Source: Clostridium sp. JN-9
GTDB taxonomy: Bacteria; Bacillota; Clostridia; Clostridiales; Clostridiaceae
Assembly: GCF_004103695.1 (NCBI RefSeq)
Contig: NZ_CP035280.1
Coordinates: 2,914,001-2,978,000, forward strand
Direction: 5' to 3'
Length of the DNA: 64,000 bases
Part shown: positions 45,418 to 54,765 of the stretch, in pieces
Layout: each line of letters begins with the position of its first letter
How positions within the stretch are numbered: position 1 is the first letter of the stretch
Notes under the pieces: generated by a model
What the model saw: only the letters and a program-made list of their open reading frames with translations
The model's database searches: none
Told to the model about the DNA's origin: nothing
Position numbers and translations under genes: made by a program

Positions 45418-45662
45418 TACCATATAAATTTTTCAGGGCTTATAATACCAATTTTTACAGTTTCATTGTCTTCATAAACTGGTATCTTGCATGGAAAAAA
45501 TAGCCCAAATCATCTTATAAATATAGAACCGTTCTTGAATCTTCAGCATATCGGAAAAATTCATTTTGACTTGATACTACTGCTCCGTCAATTAATTGAT
45601 TTTCTTTAATATCTAATTTTTTCATTTGTATTCCTAAATTAAAATATCATTTTTTATTTAAT

Positions 45663-46361
45663 TTATTGCACTATTATTTTTCCGTACATTCCTTGTGCAG
45701 CATGGCCTGGATATTGACATATATAATAAAAACTGCCATCATGACTTGCTGTGAATGATACTGATGCTGAATAAAGCTTTCCATTTGCTGCACTTGGAAT
45801 TGGATTTATAAAACTTCCCGGATAAACTTCGCCCTGCATCATAGACATATATCCATAGGGAGGCGCTGCACTGGTAATTTCTAATGCATGTGACACGTCT
45901 TCATCCTCATTGATCAATTCTAAAGTTACAGTGGAATCTCTTGGGATATATATTGTAGGATTTATTAAACCAGCTGCTTCAAATTTATCATCTGCCTGTT
46001 TACCACTGGCCAATAGCACTATATTTATACTGTTTCCAGAATAAGTTATACTATTACTTTGTTTATCAATTTTTGCATTTGCTGTGGAATTTTTTATTTC
46101 CTCATTAACTTTATCTTCGCTTATTAACCCTTGTAAATATGAACTTGAATTGTAACCTCGGTTTCTTCCCATCATTCCATATCCATAAGATTCGTTTCCT
46201 CTTCTGCTGTAGTTATTTGCTGTATTCAAATTGCTGCTGTTATTATTAACTACTTTAGCCGCTGCATTTGTTCTATAGTAAGATTTGGGTATTATATAAG
46301 ATGCACATAAAAGCAAACTCAATGCTATAAGACTTGACCATAATAATTTTGATGATTTCAT
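45663..46361 (-). CDS. Membrane-anchored cupredoxin (sulfocyanin/rusticyanin-like)
   Basis: 232 residues. An N-terminal hydrophobic anchor or signal (about 7-25) is followed by an Asn/Gly/Met-rich linker (YGYGMMGRNRG) and a cupredoxin domain (about 110-232). The type 1 copper ligands are all visible: His158 (DVSHALEI), Cys215, His220 and Met225 (CQYPGHAAQGM). It would bind one copper and carry electrons or store copper outside the membrane. No oxidase, multicopper enzyme or copper ATPase is beside it. Blue copper proteins are unusual in clostridia, so transfer is possible. Confidence 0.85.
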   Translation of the reverse strand: MKSSKLLWSSLIALSLLLCASYIIPKSYYRTNAAAKVVNNNSSNLNTANNYSRRGNESYGYGMMGRNRGYNSSSYLQGLISEDKVNEEIKNSTANAKIDKQSNSITYSGNSINIVLLASGKQADDKFEAAGLINPTIYIPRDSTVTLELINEDEDVSHALEITSAAPPYGYMSMMQGEVYPGSFINPIPSAANGKLYSASVSFTASHDGSFYYICQYPGHAAQGMYGKIIVQ

Positions 46362-46489
46362 TATTAATCTCTCCTCACTTTAATTAATATATTTTCTATT
46401 TAAATAATACTAATAAATTATGTGGGAATTATGGAAACTTTATATTGAATTTGCAATAAAATTGTTATGTGATCATTGAATAATCTTTA

Positions 46490-46533
46490 AAATAACAAAA
46501 GGCAGAGATAATCACTTTCAATGATTATCTCTA
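46490..46533 (-). terminator. Terminator of glmS
   Basis: AGAGATAATCA pairs with TGATTATCTCT (46504-46532), followed on the minus strand by GCCTTTTGTTATTTT. It lies about 80 bases beyond the stop. Confidence 0.65.
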
Positions 46534-46615
46534 CCCTTATTCAAATAAGTTCCCTTAAACTTATTATATTTTAAGACTTCTTAGAAATACTGCAAAAGGC
46601 TATTCCCTTTTTAAC

Positions 46616-48442
46616 CTATTCTACAGTAACTGATTTTGCTAAATTTCTTGGCTTATCTACATCGCAGCCCTTTTGTACTGCCATATAGTATGCAAGTAAC
46701 TGCAAAGGTATAACTGAAAGAACCGGAGTTAATATATCCAATGTTTCAGGAATATATCTGGCTGAATCAACAGTTTTTTCAACCTCTGTATGACCTTCCT
46801 GTGCAAAAGCTAATACTTTTGCTCCTCTTGTTTTTATTTCTTTAATGTTACTAACCATTTTTTCAAATAATTTCTTCTGAGTGGCAAGAACTATAACAAC
46901 AGTTCCATCCTCTATAAGAGCTATTGGGCCGTGCTTTAATTCTCCGCCTGCATATGCATCTGCATGAATATAGGATATTTCTTTTAACTTTAATGAACCT
47001 TCTAAGGCAACTGCATAATCAACGCCTCTTCCTAAGAAGAACATATCCTTGTGCATATAGTTTTTTGAGGCAAATTTCTGAACTACTTCCTTATTTTCAA
47101 TTGCCTTTTCAGCCTTTTCAGGAAGTTTCAGCATCTCAGCTTTTATAGTTTCAATTTCTTCACTGCTTAATGTTCCTTTTTCCTGTGCAAAATACAATGC
47201 AACCACATATAATGCAATAAGCTGTGTTACATATGCTTTTGTTGAAGCAACCGCAATTTCAGGTCCTGCCCAGGTGTACAGTACATCGTCTGCTTCTCTT
47301 GAAATAGAACTTCCAACTACATTTGATATAGCTATAACCCTTGCTCCCTTTTCTTTTCCTAATCTTAGTGCTGCTAAAGTATCAGCTGTTTCACCAGATT
47401 GGCTTATCACTATCATCAGTGTTTTTTCATTTACCAGAGGATCTCTGTATCTGAATTCTGATGCAACGTCAACCTCTACTGTTATTCTTGCAAGCTTTTC
47501 AATGGCATATTTGCCTACTAAACCTGCATGGTAAGCTGTACCACATGCAACAATATATATTTTATCAATATTTGCTATTTGTTTTTTTGTTAAAGTAATG
47601 TCATCAATTGTTACAGGTTTCCCAAGCATAATTCTTGATGTCATTGTATCTTTAATAGCCTTTGGCTGTTCATGAATCTCTTTCAGCATAAAGTGCTCAT
47701 ATCCGCCTTTTTCAGCAGCATCGGCATTCCATGTTACATGGAAGATATCTTTATTTATTTCTTCTTTTTCATCAGTATAGAGTTTTACACCATCTTTTGT
47801 CAAAACAACAAATTCCTTATCATTTAAAAGATAAATATCTCTTGTATGATTTAGTACTGCTGGTATATCTGAAGCTATGAAATATTCATCCTTACCTAAA
47901 CCTACTATTAATGGGCTGTCTTTTCTAACAGCTACTATTTTATCTGGTTCTTCAGTACTAACTACACCAATGGCATAACTTCCTTCCATTTTTGAAACAG
48001 CTTTCATTACTGCATCTAAAAGGTCCCCCTCATAGTAGTAGTCTATTAGCTGAGGAATAACCTCAGTATCTGTTTCAGAAACGAATTTATATCCTTTTTT
48101 AGTTAACCACTCCTTCAAATGAAGGTAGTTTTCAATTATTCCATTGTGGACAACGCTGATAGTTCCTTTTTCATTGGAATGTGGATGTGAATTAACATCT
48201 GACGGCTCTCCATGAGTAGCCCATCTTGTGTGGCCAATGCCAATTTGTCCAGGTGCCTTTTCAGTCTTAAGTTTTTCCTCAAGGTTTACAAGTCTTCCTT
48301 TACATTTAACTACCTGCAGGCTGTCTTTATCAATTACTGCCACACCTGCTGAATCATATCCTCTGTATTCCAGTTTTCTAAGTCCTTCAATTAAAATATC
48401 TGAGGCTTGTTTTTTACCAATATAGCCTACTATTCCGCACAT
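46616..48442 (-). CDS. glmS: Glutamine--fructose-6-phosphate aminotransferase (isomerizing)
   Basis: Makes glucosamine-6-phosphate from fructose-6-phosphate and glutamine, the first step to UDP-GlcNAc. 608 residues starting MCGIVGYIG, where Cys1 becomes the N-terminal nucleophile. The glutaminase domain (1-240) includes GIGHTRWATHG and the SIS isomerase domains include SQSGETADTLAALR and the C-terminal KPRNLAKSVTVE. The start must be ATG 48442, since Cys must follow Met directly; an open extension of ten codons is rejected. The leader carries a glmS ribozyme, and glmM lies upstream. Confidence 0.97.
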   Translation of the reverse strand: MCGIVGYIGKKQASDILIEGLRKLEYRGYDSAGVAVIDKDSLQVVKCKGRLVNLEEKLKTEKAPGQIGIGHTRWATHGEPSDVNSHPHSNEKGTISVVHNGIIENYLHLKEWLTKKGYKFVSETDTEVIPQLIDYYYEGDLLDAVMKAVSKMEGSYAIGVVSTEEPDKIVAVRKDSPLIVGLGKDEYFIASDIPAVLNHTRDIYLLNDKEFVVLTKDGVKLYTDEKEEINKDIFHVTWNADAAEKGGYEHFMLKEIHEQPKAIKDTMTSRIMLGKPVTIDDITLTKKQIANIDKIYIVACGTAYHAGLVGKYAIEKLARITVEVDVASEFRYRDPLVNEKTLMIVISQSGETADTLAALRLGKEKGARVIAISNVVGSSISREADDVLYTWAGPEIAVASTKAYVTQLIALYVVALYFAQEKGTLSSEEIETIKAEMLKLPEKAEKAIENKEVVQKFASKNYMHKDMFFLGRGVDYAVALEGSLKLKEISYIHADAYAGGELKHGPIALIEDGTVVIVLATQKKLFEKMVSNIKEIKTRGAKVLAFAQEGHTEVEKTVDSARYIPETLDILTPVLSVIPLQLLAYYMAVQKGCDVDKPRNLAKSVTVE

Positions 48443-48554
48443 AAATATCTTCCTTCCTAAATTTAGAAACACTTCTACCCTTACATTTCAGGGATAAAAT
48501 TGAATCCAACCCCCTAAAATTGAATTTTGGTTGGTATTTAAAAAGTTTTTAACA

Positions 48555-48695
48555 CCTGATTGATGTTGTTCCAGAAATCACTTTCTGGCTTTACCAATCT
48601 TTAACGGTAGTGCTTACCGCGGGGCATCCGCCGAAGACTTCGATACTCCCCGTCCTCGTCAAGTTAATCCAAAAGGCTTAACTTCTGGCGCTTTA
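48555..48695 (-). ncRNA. glmS ribozyme: glmS ribozyme
   Basis: The minus strand carries the conserved core: AGCGCCAGAAGTTAAG, then TTGACGAGGACGGGG, ATCGAAGTCTTCGGCGGAT, GCCCCGCGG, and TACCGTTAAAG. Predicted self-cleavage is before the G at 48691 (A-1 at 48692). With glucosamine-6-phosphate bound, it cuts its own transcript and lowers glmS expression. The 3' limit is approximate. Confidence 0.95.
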
Positions 48696-48851
48696 AAGAT
48701 TTTGTATATTTACTAATTCTCACCTGCCTTTGTAATTTAATGTTACCTCCCATATTAAAGGGGACAATATATTATATTAATATAATTGTCCCCAGGTCAA
48801 TAAAAATAAATTTTATTTTATATAATAATTAATTTTTGAAATTTAACTTCA

Positions 48852-50201
48852 TTAATTTGCTTTCTTCTCAATTAGTTCTGCTAAAGAATGAGCCATCCCA
48901 TCAAGTTCCTGCTGGTCTTCCCCTTCCAGCATTACCCTTACAAGCGGTTCTGTTCCTGAAGGTCTTATAAGCACTCTTCCGCATCCATCTAATCTGGCTT
49001 CCATCTTCTTTATTTCAGCAATGATTTCTTCATCTTTCTCATGAATATCCTTTTTATCATTTGGTACAGAAGCATTGACCAATACCTGAGGCAGTTCCTT
49101 CATCATTGAAGCTAAATCTGAAAGTTTCTTTCCGGATTTCTTTACTATTGATGCAATTTGGAGAGCTGTTATAAGTCCATCACCAGTAGTATTAAAATCC
49201 AGGAAAATAATATGACCTGACTGTTCTCCACCCAGCTTATAGTCCTCCTTAAGCATTTCTTCAAGCACATATCTGTCTCCAACTTTTGTTTTTACAGATT
49301 TTATTCCAATTTTATTTAAAGCAATATCAAGACCCAGGTTGCTCATTACTGTAACTACAACCGAGCTTTTATTTAATTTATTCTTTTCATTTAAATATTT
49401 TCCACAAATAGCTATAATAAAATCTCCATTTATTAACTTGCCGTTACTGTCTACAGCAAGGCATCTATCAGCATCTCCATCAAAGGCAAATCCTAAATCA
49501 CAATTTTTTCTTACAACATAATCCATAAGTTCTTCAGGATGGGTTGACCCGCAATTCTTATTAATATTAATTCCATCAGGATCATTATTAATTACTAAAA
49601 CTTCGGCTCCAAGTTCTTTAAAAGCTTTTACTGAAGTAATATAGGATGCCCCATTTGCACAGTCTAAAGCTATTTTCAAACCATTTAAGTTTACATCAAT
49701 AGTAGATTTTGCAAACTCCACATAATCTCCAATAGCTTCACCGCATTCCTGAGTTTTTCTTCCCAGGCTGGCTCCAGTTGGTACTGGTACTTCTGCAAAA
49801 TTGCTTTCAATAACGCTTTGAATCTTATCCTCTAATTCATCCTTTAGTTTATAACCTTCACCATTGAAAAACTTAATTCCATTGTATTCCACAGGATTAT
49901 GTGATGCAGAAATTACTACACCAGCATCTGCATTGTATTTTCTTGTAAGATATGCCACTGCTGGTGTTGGGATTACTCCTACACATACAGCTTCCGCACC
50001 AACAGATAAAATACCCGACACCAATGCTGATTCCAGCATGTCACCAGATATTCTTGTATCCATTCCAACTAATATCTTAGGCTTATGAGCTCCTTCTGTA
50101 AGAACATATGCCCCTGCTTTTCCTAATTTATATGCCAATTCAGCACTTAATTCACTGTTTGCTATACCTCTGACTCCATCTGTACCAAACATTCTTCCCA
50201 T
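48852..50201 (-). CDS. glmM: Phosphoglucosamine mutase
   Basis: Converts glucosamine-6-phosphate to glucosamine-1-phosphate. 449 residues. [14 protein letters not shown] at the start, the active-site phosphoserine loop [14 protein letters not shown] (about residue 100), the metal-binding [20 protein letters not shown] for sugar binding, and [12 protein letters not shown] for phosphate binding. It is followed by the glmS leader, so both consecutive steps of the pathway lie together. In Firmicutes it is often linked to cdaA-cdaR; here cdaR is about 13 kb away. Confidence 0.97.
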   Translation of the reverse strand: MGRMFGTDGVRGIANSELSAELAYKLGKAGAYVLTEGAHKPKILVGMDTRISGDMLESALVSGILSVGAEAVCVGVIPTPAVAYLTRKYNADAGVVISASHNPVEYNGIKFFNGEGYKLKDELEDKIQSVIESNFAEVPVPTGASLGRKTQECGEAIGDYVEFAKSTIDVNLNGLKIALDCANGASYITSVKAFKELGAEVLVINNDPDGININKNCGSTHPEELMDYVVRKNCDLGFAFDGDADRCLAVDSNGKLINGDFIIAICGKYLNEKNKLNKSSVVVTVMSNLGLDIALNKIGIKSVKTKVGDRYVLEEMLKEDYKLGGEQSGHIIFLDFNTTGDGLITALQIASIVKKSGKKLSDLASMMKELPQVLVNASVPNDKKDIHEKDEEIIAEIKKMEARLDGCGRVLIRPSGTEPLVRVMLEGEDQQELDGMAHSLAELIEKKAN

Positions 50202-50302
50202 AATAATAATTACCTCACTTTATTTAGCTTTTGGGTTTTGCATATTATTTAACATTATATATTATATTATACTATTTAAGGTATAACAACTCTTATTATT
50301 GG

Positions 50303-51037
50303 TTACAGTTTTTTCTGTTCAGACACATGAGCCTTTGGATCCACTTCTATACTGTCCTTATATTCCACTGTGTGTATATTACAGCCCTTACCTATAACAA
50401 CTTTATTTCCCCTTACTATGCTTGCCATTGTATACTCAAGGAAAATATCATCACCTTCGATTATGCTCACTGTAAGCTCTTTTCTTTCTGATGTGAAAAT
50501 GCTATTTAACATCTTGCCAAGTGAGCTTCCCACTCTATACCCTTCAACTACTTTTATTTTTTCTCCTCCTATTTCTCTTGCTCGGCATCTTCCATCTATT
50601 TCAATATCTATATTATCCGCATTTAGTAAGCCTCCAATGTCAAATCCGCCCCTGGCAATAAAGCTCTCAGCGTTACAATCCCCGTTAATTTCTGATGCCC
50701 CTGAAATTTCAACTTTGTTAGCTGAAAGATTCCCCTTTATTTCAGAAGCCCCGCTGGTCTTTATATTATTGGTACTAACATCTCCCCTTATATGTGATGC
50801 CCCGCTTATTGTAATTTCTTCGGCAGATACTTCTCCCTTTATGTCAGAAGAGCCGCTGGTTTTAATATGCTTTGCTTTAACACCACCCCTTATTTCAGAA
50901 GCCCCGCTGCAGTGCAGGTCTGTGCATTCTATGCTCCCGTTTATTGAACATGCCCCGCTTAATCTTACGTTCAGAAATTTTCCTCCACCTGCATTGCCAG
51001 CACCTGACAATCTTAAATCATTTAAATTTTCCTCCAT
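50303..51037 (-). CDS. Repeat-rich beta-helix protein, bactofilin/YvlB-like
   Basis: 244 residues. Five tandem ~17-residue units with the pattern SGAS-x-I-x-G-x(2)-A-x(3)-I-x-x (about residues 43-130: SGASEIRGGV, SGSSDIKGEV, SGASHIRGDV, SGASEIKGNL, SGASEINGDC) suggest a right-handed parallel beta-helix as in polymer-forming bactofilins. The C-terminal third (SIIEGDDIFLEYTMASIVRGNKVVIGKGCNI) is less repetitive. No signal peptide, so probably cytosolic. Between glmM and the IS607-type element. Function unknown in clostridia; a scaffold role is inference. Confidence 0.7.
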   Translation of the reverse strand: MEENLNDLRLSGAGNAGGGKFLNVRLSGACSINGSIECTDLHCSGASEIRGGVKAKHIKTSGSSDIKGEVSAEEITISGASHIRGDVSTNNIKTSGASEIKGNLSANKVEISGASEINGDCNAESFIARGGFDIGGLLNADNIDIEIDGRCRAREIGGEKIKVVEGYRVGSSLGKMLNSIFTSERKELTVSIIEGDDIFLEYTMASIVRGNKVVIGKGCNIHTVEYKDSIEVDPKAHVSEQKKL

Positions 51038-51084
51038 ATAAATTTACTGCTACTCAAAATATGGTCAAATGTACCCATACTGAG

Positions 51085-51200
51085 AAAATTCCTGTTTCAT
51101 CGTACTCTGCCTTGCCTAAGCTACTACAGTTTGTATAGCACTCCACAGGCGTAAATTCCCGAAATAGCCTTCGGTACACATATAAGCGCTTGTTTAATTA
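51085..51200 (-). ncRNA. Predicted omega RNA (reRNA) scaffold of TnpB
   Basis: Directly past the tnpB stop on the minus strand lies a structured stretch with GAAGGCTATTTCGGGAATTT, ACGCCTGTGGAG, GTAGCTTAGGCAAGG and ATGAAACAGGAA. This resembles the right ends of IS605/IS607 elements where omega RNAs are made. The guide would be the bases just after about 51085. Predicted from position and pattern. Confidence 0.6.
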
Positions 51201-52370
51201 AGCTATCTTATATTCTTTAGCATTAGCTAAATTGATTGAAGCATTTAAATCTCTATCAATAGAAGTATTGCAATTATCACATTTATACACCCTATCTGAT
51301 AGTTTTAAATCTTTCTTAATCCTGCCGCAGCAACTACAGGTTTTACTACTTGGATAAAATCTATCAACTATTCTTACTTCAATACCATTTTGTTTACTTT
51401 TTGAAATAAGTTTAATTCTAAATTCATAAAACTTTTGCTGTGCAACTGCCTTTGCTAAATGTCTATTCTTCATCATTCCTCTTACATTCAAATCTTCTAT
51501 TGTTATAAAGCTTGGTTTTTGCTTTATTAACTCATGCACAATCTTATTAATATAATCGGTTCTAATATTCGTAAGTCTTTGATGAAGTTTTTGCACCTTG
51601 ACTATTTGTTTTTGGATATTTTGACGAGTAGTTTCCCCTTTCTCTTTTTTATTTCTTAATTTTAAATTTTCATATTTTCTTGAAAGTTTTCTTTGCTCAC
51701 GTTTCAGTTTCTTTTCAATTTTCTTAACTTTTATAGTCTTATTAATATTCTTTTTAGTTATTCCATTAGAATAAACTGCAAATTCTTTAATCCCCAAATC
51801 GATGCCTATTCCAATAGATGTAGTTTTATTGTTTGTTTCAGTATCTTCATCAACTAATACAGAAACATAATATCTATCAGCTTTCTGACTTACTGTTCCA
51901 CTTGTTATTCTGCCATTAGCTGGTATATAACCGTATTCCTTGAGCCTAATCCAGCCTAAAGTTGGTATTTTAATCCTATGCCTTTCAATATTCCAGTCTG
52001 TTTCATTGTTTTTGGGGAAGTAGGCTTTAACGTCTTGATTTTTCTTTTTCTTGAATTTTGGGAAACCAGTTTCACCTTTGAAGAACTTCTTAAAAGCTTT
52101 TTCTCCATTCATAATAGCCTGTTTAACTGCTTTTGAAGATACTTCTTTTATCCAAAGTTTATCTTGATTATTAGGTATATACTCATTATTAAACCATTTA
52201 GAAAAACCCATGCCGCTAACAAATCTTTTTTCTTTTTCATAAACTTCTTTATTATGAGCAATATAGAAGTTATATATGAATCTGCTTACCCCAATGGTTT
52301 GATGTATCTTTATTATTTGTTCTTCTGTTGGTTTAATCTCTGTTTTGTATGCTTTTTTCAACTTCTTCAT
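51198..52370 (-). CDS. tnpB: TnpB, RNA-guided RuvC-like nuclease
   Basis: 390 residues, intact. RuvC catalytic residues are present: Asp in GIGIDLGIKEFAVY, Glu in FITIEDLNVRGMM, and Asp in DRDLNASINLANA. The zinc-binding region is CSCCGRIKKDLKLSDRVYKCDNC. The N-terminal segment AYKTEIKPTEEQIIKIHQTIG is typical of IS607/IS605 TnpBs. TnpB uses an omega RNA to cut the empty donor site and favours element retention. Its recombinase partner upstream is decayed, so the nuclease outlives transposition here, or has another use. Confidence 0.93.
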   Translation of the reverse strand: MKKLKKAYKTEIKPTEEQIIKIHQTIGVSRFIYNFYIAHNKEVYEKEKRFVSGMGFSKWFNNEYIPNNQDKLWIKEVSSKAVKQAIMNGEKAFKKFFKGETGFPKFKKKKNQDVKAYFPKNNETDWNIERHRIKIPTLGWIRLKEYGYIPANGRITSGTVSQKADRYYVSVLVDEDTETNNKTTSIGIGIDLGIKEFAVYSNGITKKNINKTIKVKKIEKKLKREQRKLSRKYENLKLRNKKEKGETTRQNIQKQIVKVQKLHQRLTNIRTDYINKIVHELIKQKPSFITIEDLNVRGMMKNRHLAKAVAQQKFYEFRIKLISKSKQNGIEVRIVDRFYPSSKTCSCCGRIKKDLKLSDRVYKCDNCNTSIDRDLNASINLANAKEYKIA

Positions 52371-52446
52371 CTTCCTTTATTTTTTTTATACTTTCTTAAG
52401 CCATAAATTCTGCAGCTAAAAACATGAAGTATTGAGATTACAGATG

Positions 52447-52671
52447 TCATTCACTCATCAATAAGTTTATCCCATCTTTGCGATTATAATTCAATCCACT
52501 TCCATAATCTTCAATCACTTCATCTACAATAATTCCTTTTGCATTAGCATATTGTTTAAGAAATATAACTTGATTTTTTAAATCATCTTTTTGATTAGAA
52601 GTTGAAACTCTTGTATATATAACTACCTTTAATAATTCAGCAAATTCTTTAGGCTTATAGTTCTTACTCAA
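52447..52671 (-). pseudogene. Remnant of IS607 TnpA serine recombinase
   Basis: 74 codons. MSKNYKPKEFAELL is the start of the MerR-type helix-turn-helix of IS607 TnpA, but it runs straight into KVVIYTRVSTSNQKDDLKNQV, the start of the serine-recombinase domain (catalytic Ser in RVSTS). The middle of the DNA-binding domain is missing, and the recombinase stops after YGSGLNYNRKDGINLL. Full proteins are about 200 residues. It is not expected to be active. Confidence 0.85.
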
Positions 52672-52748
52672 ATATAATCACTCCTTTTTTTGTGATTATA
52701 TTACATCATGTCTGAATATATTTGCATATAAACTTATAAACTATTTTA

Positions 52749-53978
52749 TTACTCCTTTCTATTTTTAAATTTTGTCAGCATCCTCATAAATGCTGAAGCA
52801 AATAACATAATTATTCCTATAATTATCCATGAGGTTGTATAGCCATAGTTTTTCAGCCATGTTCCCATAACTGCAGGCCCTACAGCTCCTCCAGCCCCGT
52901 ATATCAATGGAAGTATTCCATTGATTCTTCCCCTGTGAGATGCAGGAGTATTATTAGCAACAAATGTTGATGAATTAATTGTTATAATAATTTCTCCAAT
53001 TGTTAAAATAAAAATTGATAAAAAGAAAAACTGAAGCTTAAATACAAATGCCAGCATTCCTAGTGATATACTGTAAAGCAGCCCGCCTAAGGATATAACC
53101 TTTAAAACTTCTGCCTTATGGGTTAATCTTACTGCTAATGGAGTTAATACTATTACTATAAATCCATTAAAGGCTCCCATCATTCCATAATATCTGGCTC
53201 CTGCATTTCCATAATAATCTCCTAACTGCATTGGTATTGCAAATCCCCACTGAGTGTATGCGAACTGATAAAAGAATAATATAAAAGCATATATCAAAAG
53301 TATTGGTCTCTTGGATAATACCTTAAATACAGAGCCTTCCTCATTTTTCTCAAGTACTCTCTCTTCGTTTTCAAACTGTTCATTGTCATTTCTATATTTA
53401 GTTTCTTTAACAAAAATAAGAATAAGTATAAGGGACAATAATGTTGTTATACCATCTCCTATGAACACAATGGATAAATGATTTTCAAACAGCAGTCCCC
53501 CAATAAATGGCCCAATACAGTATCCCAGGTTGTGCCCCATATATAAAAGAGAATATGCCTGTTTTCTATTACTTGGAGTGGTCAAGTCAGCAATCATTGA
53601 ATCATGAGCTGGAGAACATACTGATGAAACTATTGGTGCTGCCATAAGTATATATGCCATTGTCATACCTGGCTTTAAAAAACCGCATAAAATAAATATT
53701 ATTGCTCCAAGGCCTTGAAAAATAACAAGTATTAGCTTCCTTCCTATTTTATCTACAAGTTTTCCTCCAATTATCATTCCCGGTGCAGTAAACAGTGCTA
53801 TTGAAGTTATAAAAATTCCTGCTTCATCCTTTTGCATTCCTATTTTTTTTGTTAATATTAAGGCTAATAAAGGGTAAACAAAGCTTCCTATACTGTTTAC
53901 CATTCTGGAAATAAAAATGACATAGACTTCCTTAGGCAGATTTTTATACTGGCTTATTAATTTAATATCACGCCCCAA
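52749..53978 (-). CDS. MFS transporter
   Basis: About 409 residues with twelve helices. MFS signatures: the loop 2-3 motif GGKLVDKIGRKLIL, SVCSPAHDSMIADLTTPSNRKQAYSLLYMGHNLG, and GRINGILPLIYGAGGAVGP. It looks like a drug-type exporter; the substrate is unknown. I use TTG 53978, which has AAAGGTGGGGGG about eight bases upstream; an alternative start at 53993 lacks a ribosome site. It follows the DUF4004 gene closely and is probably cotranscribed. Confidence 0.82.
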   Translation of the reverse strand: MGRDIKLISQYKNLPKEVYVIFISRMVNSIGSFVYPLLALILTKKIGMQKDEAGIFITSIALFTAPGMIIGGKLVDKIGRKLILVIFQGLGAIIFILCGFLKPGMTMAYILMAAPIVSSVCSPAHDSMIADLTTPSNRKQAYSLLYMGHNLGYCIGPFIGGLLFENHLSIVFIGDGITTLLSLILILIFVKETKYRNDNEQFENEERVLEKNEEGSVFKVLSKRPILLIYAFILFFYQFAYTQWGFAIPMQLGDYYGNAGARYYGMMGAFNGFIVIVLTPLAVRLTHKAEVLKVISLGGLLYSISLGMLAFVFKLQFFFLSIFILTIGEIIITINSSTFVANNTPASHRGRINGILPLIYGAGGAVGPAVMGTWLKNYGYTTSWIIIGIIMLFASAFMRMLTKFKNRKE

Positions 53979-54004
53979 ATATATTCCCCCCACCTTTAAA
54001 CCAA

Positions 54005-54643
54005 TTAATTTTTATCTGATTCAATATTATATTCTTTTAATTCAGAGATTATCTCCTGAATACCTATCCTACATACCAGTTTCGATGATGAATCCAAATA
54101 GATATTTTTGAAATCAGAAATTAAAATACAGTTAGTTACTCCCAGCTTTCTAATAATCAGCATGTAAAAATTTACATTTTGCAGATTGTTATAGTTTTCC
54201 TTTAAGGTATTAATTGATAACTTTGCTTCATCAAGACTTACCAGTGCTGAGTTAAGCAGTTTATCCAATGTTTTTACAAGTATCATACTTTCAAAGTTAA
54301 ATTCTTTTATTTCCCCAAAGTTATCATTAAAAACTTTTAAGCTTTGTTTCGTAACAATGTTTCTTTTTATCAGTTCATCTTTTGTGATATTTATATTTAT
54401 AGGATTTGAAGTAAGCTTTTCAGCTAATACATCCAAGGGTAGGTCCTCTTTTAGCGATTTTATTTTCTCTATCCTTAAAAGGATTTTTTCCTTCGGAAAG
54501 AAAGTTTCCTGTCCTGTAAAGGAGGACTTTTTTATAAACCACTCCTCGGGTATTAATTTTTTTCTTTTCCATCTGTACAGTTGACCATATGATATTTCCG
54601 TCAATTCCAGCAATTCTTTCTTGGAAATTAAATTATCTTCCAT
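54005..54643 (-). CDS. DUF4004 (YhbD-like) protein with MerR-type N-terminal helix-turn-helix
   Basis: 212 residues. The first ~50 (SKKELLELTEISYGQLYRWKRKKLIPEEWF, QETFFPKEKILLRIEKIKSL) resemble a MerR-like helix-turn-helix with the FxxGQETFF wing typical of DUF4004. The rest is helical without a known ligand domain. Located 27 bases before the MFS gene, so it may regulate that gene. GGAGGGATA precedes the ATG. Confidence 0.72.
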   Translation of the reverse strand: MEDNLISKKELLELTEISYGQLYRWKRKKLIPEEWFIKKSSFTGQETFFPKEKILLRIEKIKSLKEDLPLDVLAEKLTSNPININITKDELIKRNIVTKQSLKVFNDNFGEIKEFNFESMILVKTLDKLLNSALVSLDEAKLSINTLKENYNNLQNVNFYMLIIRKLGVTNCILISDFKNIYLDSSSKLVCRIGIQEIISELKEYNIESDKN

Positions 54644-54697
54644 ATTTACACTATCCCTCCTTTAGAATAGTGTAACATAACATTGTTTCATTGTAAA

Positions 54698-54742
54698 TAT
54701 AAAAAATAGGTTCTATAAAAATATTTATAAAACCTATTTTTC
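54698..54742 (-). terminator. Terminator of the vor operon
   Basis: AAAATAGGTT pairs with AACCTATTTT around an AT-rich loop, followed on the minus strand by TTTTT. About 25 bases past the last vor gene. Confidence 0.75.
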
Positions 54743-54765
54743 TTCTAAGAAATTTAGTATAAAGT

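Larger units (their letters stand above)
43441..45625 (-). pseudogene. Decayed small gene split by the IS1182-type element
   Basis: Upstream of the element, ATG 45625 opens a 36-codon frame (begins MKKLDIKENQLIDGAVV) that stops at 45515. A different frame then reads FFPCKIPVYEDNETVKIGIIS up to the element. On the other side, one frame reads IEATGNAMNKIYNKYSQGI and a stop at 43441. The pieces could be one gene of about 90 codons with a frameshift and an IS insertion. This reconstruction is tentative; the product is unrecognised. Confidence 0.3.
51075..52690 (-). mobile_element. IS607-type element with intact tnpB and decayed tnpA
   Basis: It comprises a shortened IS607-type serine recombinase gene (52447-52671), tnpB (51198-52370) and an omega-RNA-like 3' end. 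Ends are approximate: IS607 elements lack inverted repeats and leave no target duplication. It lies between a MFS gene and the bactofilin-like gene, about 50 bases before the latter's start. Confidence 0.7.

Noticed and set aside
50370-51041. Long plus-strand open frame (223 codons) opposite the bactofilin-like gene
   Set aside because: It is a shadow of the repetitive minus-strand gene; its product is a low-complexity Pro/Ser/Leu repeat and it lacks a ribosome site.
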